Part shown: one piece after another, positions 1 to 24,863 of the stretch
How the letters are laid out: each line of letters starts with the position of its first letter
Numbering within the stretch: position 1 is the first letter of the stretch
NCBI GenBank assembly: GCA_030141605.1
Contig: JAQGDQ010000966.1
Span: forward strand, 50,001-74,863
Direction: 5' to 3'
Length of the DNA: 24,863 nt
DNA from: Tubiluchus corallicola
Taxonomy: Eukaryota; Priapulida; Priapulimorpha; Priapulimorphida; Tubiluchidae
Program-made: the position numbers and the translations under genes
The notes under the pieces: generated by a model
Told to the model about the DNA's origin: nothing
What the model saw: only the letters and a program-made list of their open reading frames with translations
Database searches by the model: none

Positions 1-534
1 AAGCAGCGGCCGACCAGCTAAGTGGCACCTGGCAATTGTTAGTATATGTAGTTTGTACTAGAGACAAAAGAATTATATAAGAATGTGAAAAAGGAAAAGT
101 AAGGTAGGTCAGCAAGAACAGGACAGCATTAAAAAAATAGTTTGGAGAAAGAGGGTCATGGGAGCAGGTTCACACATCATAGCTTTAGTTTTTGAGAGGT
201 GATTTTATTTCATTTTTGTAAGAGTGTAATTAGTAATTATAAATGGTTGTGTTAATGGAGAGAATTTTTTATACTTATATTTATAATATTTTGCAAGTTA
301 TGGAGGAGTCAGGAATACAAAACACGAATACAAATACATGGTTTTTTTTTGGAGTCCTCAGGAGGAGACTTGAGAGACGAATTTCGGCTCCATTATACTC
401 TGTGTATAACTTTAATTCAGTAAAAACTGCTGCTGGCTTTGCGTTATAAATAAGGACTATAAAATAGGATGTTTGCATATTTTTGATTATAAGTGGGTTT
501 ATAAGCAAAATTTTTTGTGGGGCCTTTGCTAGTT

Positions 535-565
<31 letters not shown>

Positions 566-588
566 TTATTATTAACTTATTGATTTAG
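1..588. other. Upstream intron or 5' region
   Basis: There is no coding signal in phase with exon 1. It holds a repeat copy (about 380-535) shared with 22480-22680, and an (ATT)n tract at about 535-575 directly before the exon 1 acceptor. Confidence 0.6.
380..535 (+). repeat. Dispersed repeat, copy 1 (partner at 22480-22680)
   Basis: The blocks ATTATACTCTGTGTATAA, CTTTAATTCAG, GGCTTTGCGTTA and GGGGCCTTTGCTAGTTA recur in the same order and orientation at 22490-22675. Both copies end at GCTAGTTA, so this is probably one end of a mobile element; I did not find terminal inverted repeats. Confidence 0.7.
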
Positions 589-23032
<22,444 letters not shown>

Positions 23033-23163
23033 GTAAGTAAAGCAATGTGTGTGTGCTTATCAGTTCCTAAATTGTTTTGTGATGAAGTGATGTTAACTTA
23101 TATTAATATTAAATTATATAATAAATATTATATTAACTTCTATTTAATTTTTTAATCTTACAG

Positions 23164-23184
23164 GACAAGAAAAGGGGTACCTGA
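23164..23184 (+). other. Possible next exon: short terminal exon or microexon
   Basis: A strong acceptor (tttaatcttacag) is followed, in the phase expected after exon 17, by DKKRGT and then TGA. Either a short isoform ends here, or the exon stops earlier at a GGG|gtacct donor (13 bases, 23164-23176), or the acceptor is a decoy and the real next exon lies beyond the window. No clear polyadenylation signal follows nearby. Confidence 0.3.
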
Positions 23185-23228
23185 AGTAGGTTTCGGCAGA
23201 AACCCTTAGAAAATTATATAGCTTTAGT

Positions 23229-23445
23229 GTGCTTTTATGCGTATATCTGTTGAGAGGAATTTTTGTTTGTTTTCATTTTAAATCTCCCGTGATACTGTTC
23301 CGGCCATGCCATTACATGACTCCACGTAAATCAAAGGAAGAAAAGGAAATGTTAAATTATGTCCCAAAAAACTTTCCATGCAAATCTGTATTACTTAGCA
23401 TTTCGCTTACTTGCTGGAAACACTTATGTAACTAGAAATAATAAT
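23229..23445 (+). repeat. Dispersed repeat family E, copy 2
   Basis: This is a same-orientation relative of 8555-8790, with the best-conserved part at 23370-23430. It begins about 45 bases after the possible terminal exon at 23164. Confidence 0.8.
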
Positions 23446-24863
23446 TTAAAATGTTCGTGCCAATTGGTAAAATCTCGTTGACTCACCTTCCGGGTTGCGC
23501 CACACAGTAAGCAAAAATGCATTTTTAATCTTATCGACAAGATAGAGTAATTTAAAGTTTTACTGGTTAATAACGTGCGCAATTTTCAAACTTGATGCAA
23601 TGTCGTCTAAGATTGTGTCATACGAGCTAAAATGGCTGCATTTAACGGTCATAGCGGAAGTTTAAATTTACATTTTTTATACAGGGTTACTACCGACGAG
23701 AGCCCTTACTCAATGACTAATCATTAAACTACCATTGTGGCAGTTTTAAATTTTCAAGTTTTCTTACAATGTTATTGTTAATACAGTCTCTGTTTGCAAT
23801 TCAAGGCAGAACGTGGATCGTACAAAATTTCAGGACTAATTTTTTTAGCTTTGTGTAAGTAAAAAAACGTTTTCTTGTCCCTCAAGTAACAACCATTTAC
23901 CGTCATAACAGTTAGTGGTTGGCATCCTTCTGTCTCGGAAGACAATGGAGTGTGCGCCAAGAGAGTCAGTTATTGACACATGGAGACAGTGGTTGAGCAA
24001 TCCGATCGTTGAACCACTGGAGTGGCCTTTCCACGCAGGTGTATGGAGATCCTGAGTTGAACCCCCTCTCTTCTTCCCTGGTGTAGTCCAAAGGAAAGCG
24101 GAGCGATACATTTGGCACCAGGTTGGCTGCCGGAGGTCCACCTTTGGGGCTCCACTCCTGATTTGGAAGGTTTATTCCTCTACACACTGATGGTCACGTG
24201 ACTTCCTCTGCCCTCCAGCCATTGGCTGCTTGTGCAACTCCTCTGCGTAGTGTCAAGATACAGTGTGGGCATCCTGTTATAACTGTTATTAGCCTGAAAA
24301 AATCTGCCGTTATGTTGGAAATTTAAGAATTGCGTTTAGAAATTTGATATCAGATAGGATGCGGCATGAATTCAGTGGCAAGGAACACAAAAACCAAACA
24401 ATGAGATTGTCGAGATGAACACAAGATGTATTTGGTTTAATTTTCAAATGTGTGCTTGCAAACCAAAACCGTCTGCATGTCGACATAGTTAAAACTACAT
24501 TATGATGCTTCGAAGTAGAATGTATCGATGTTTGGGCAAATAAACAAACACTAAACATATTATCAAATAATCAAAAAAATGTCCAAAAAAATACCAAAGA
24601 TCTAATTTTATAATGCCTTACCCACCTTCCTGTATAGAAACCAGTACTGCAATTGTAAAAAACTTGAATTTTCAAACTCCGATTGTAGCTCGTGGAAGCT
24701 GTCATTTTGCTATAAGTTTTTCCAGTTTGCCAAGCCCGGATCTTCATCCGGAAGAGCCATCTGCTGGAGTAAAATATAACTTCAATATGTCCTTGCAAAG
24801 TCCGTAGCAACTAACATTTGTGCGTTGCTAAGTGTTTTGCAGAAACACGACAAAAAACAATGG
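23446..24863. other. 3' part of window: no supported exon
   Basis: I found no acceptor-frame-donor combination continuing the CFAP43-like frame. The stretch at 24040-24200 is more GC-rich with overlapping - strand frames, perhaps a transposon remnant. A perfect hairpin, CCGGAT-CTTC-ATCCGG, lies at 24736-24751. The 64-codon + strand frame at 24613-24807 resembles nothing I know. Confidence 0.4.

Noticed and set aside
23966-24187. Overlapping - strand frames of 60-98 codons
   Set aside because: Three frames are open together over a GC-richer patch; none has a recognisable motif or fitting splice sites.

Overview
The window is nuclear DNA from a eukaryote, most likely a ciliated invertebrate animal. 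It is AT-rich, its genes are split by GT-AG introns, and it is full of trinucleotide microsatellites, minisatellites and small dispersed transposon-like repeats. I could not identify the species.

The only protein-coding gene I can support runs along the + strand through nearly the whole window. Seventeen exons (589-710 to 22985-23032) join in perfect phase: 2 leading bases plus 697 codons with no stop. Both ends of the gene lie outside, or nearly outside, the window. Residues 1 to about 480 look like degenerate WD40 beta-propeller repeats. From about residue 540 the protein becomes acidic, helical and coiled-coil. This layout and several motifs (VGTSDG, VKQLLFDHEG, LPDIDKLSIQEFELDL, KKECWENMIVKGRVIKAF, SNYPMKKRS) match CFAP43 (WDR96). 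CFAP43 is the axonemal protein that, with CFAP44, tethers the motor heads of inner dynein I1/f to the microtubule doublet. The identification is by recognition of the family and was not checked by a search.

Introns make up about 90 percent of the window and hold its most unusual structure. In three introns a minisatellite has amplified the splice junction itself: the 5' splice site after exon 7 (about 12 copies), the 5' splice site after exon 13 (12 copies), and the 3' splice site before exon 15 (9 copies counting the real exon). A 56-bp array joined to a composite (AGT)n-(AAT)n-(CAA)n tract at 6951-7790 is repeated in inverted orientation at about 13170-13848. These two copies flank exons 7 to 10.

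Other repeats are a 44-bp array (4000-4970), a 121/122-bp array (11006-12230), a 136-bp array (3236-3735), a 66-78-bp array (15584-15900) and a 29-bp array (18960-19350). There is one well-bounded Tigger-type MITE (19845-20458), a second MITE-like element abutting it, a tRNA-like SINE fragment, and several repeat families seen two or three times. A palindromic RFX X-box-like site next to a CCAAT box lies just inside intron 12. I find no rRNA, no functional tRNA, no CRISPR array and no bacterial-type operon.
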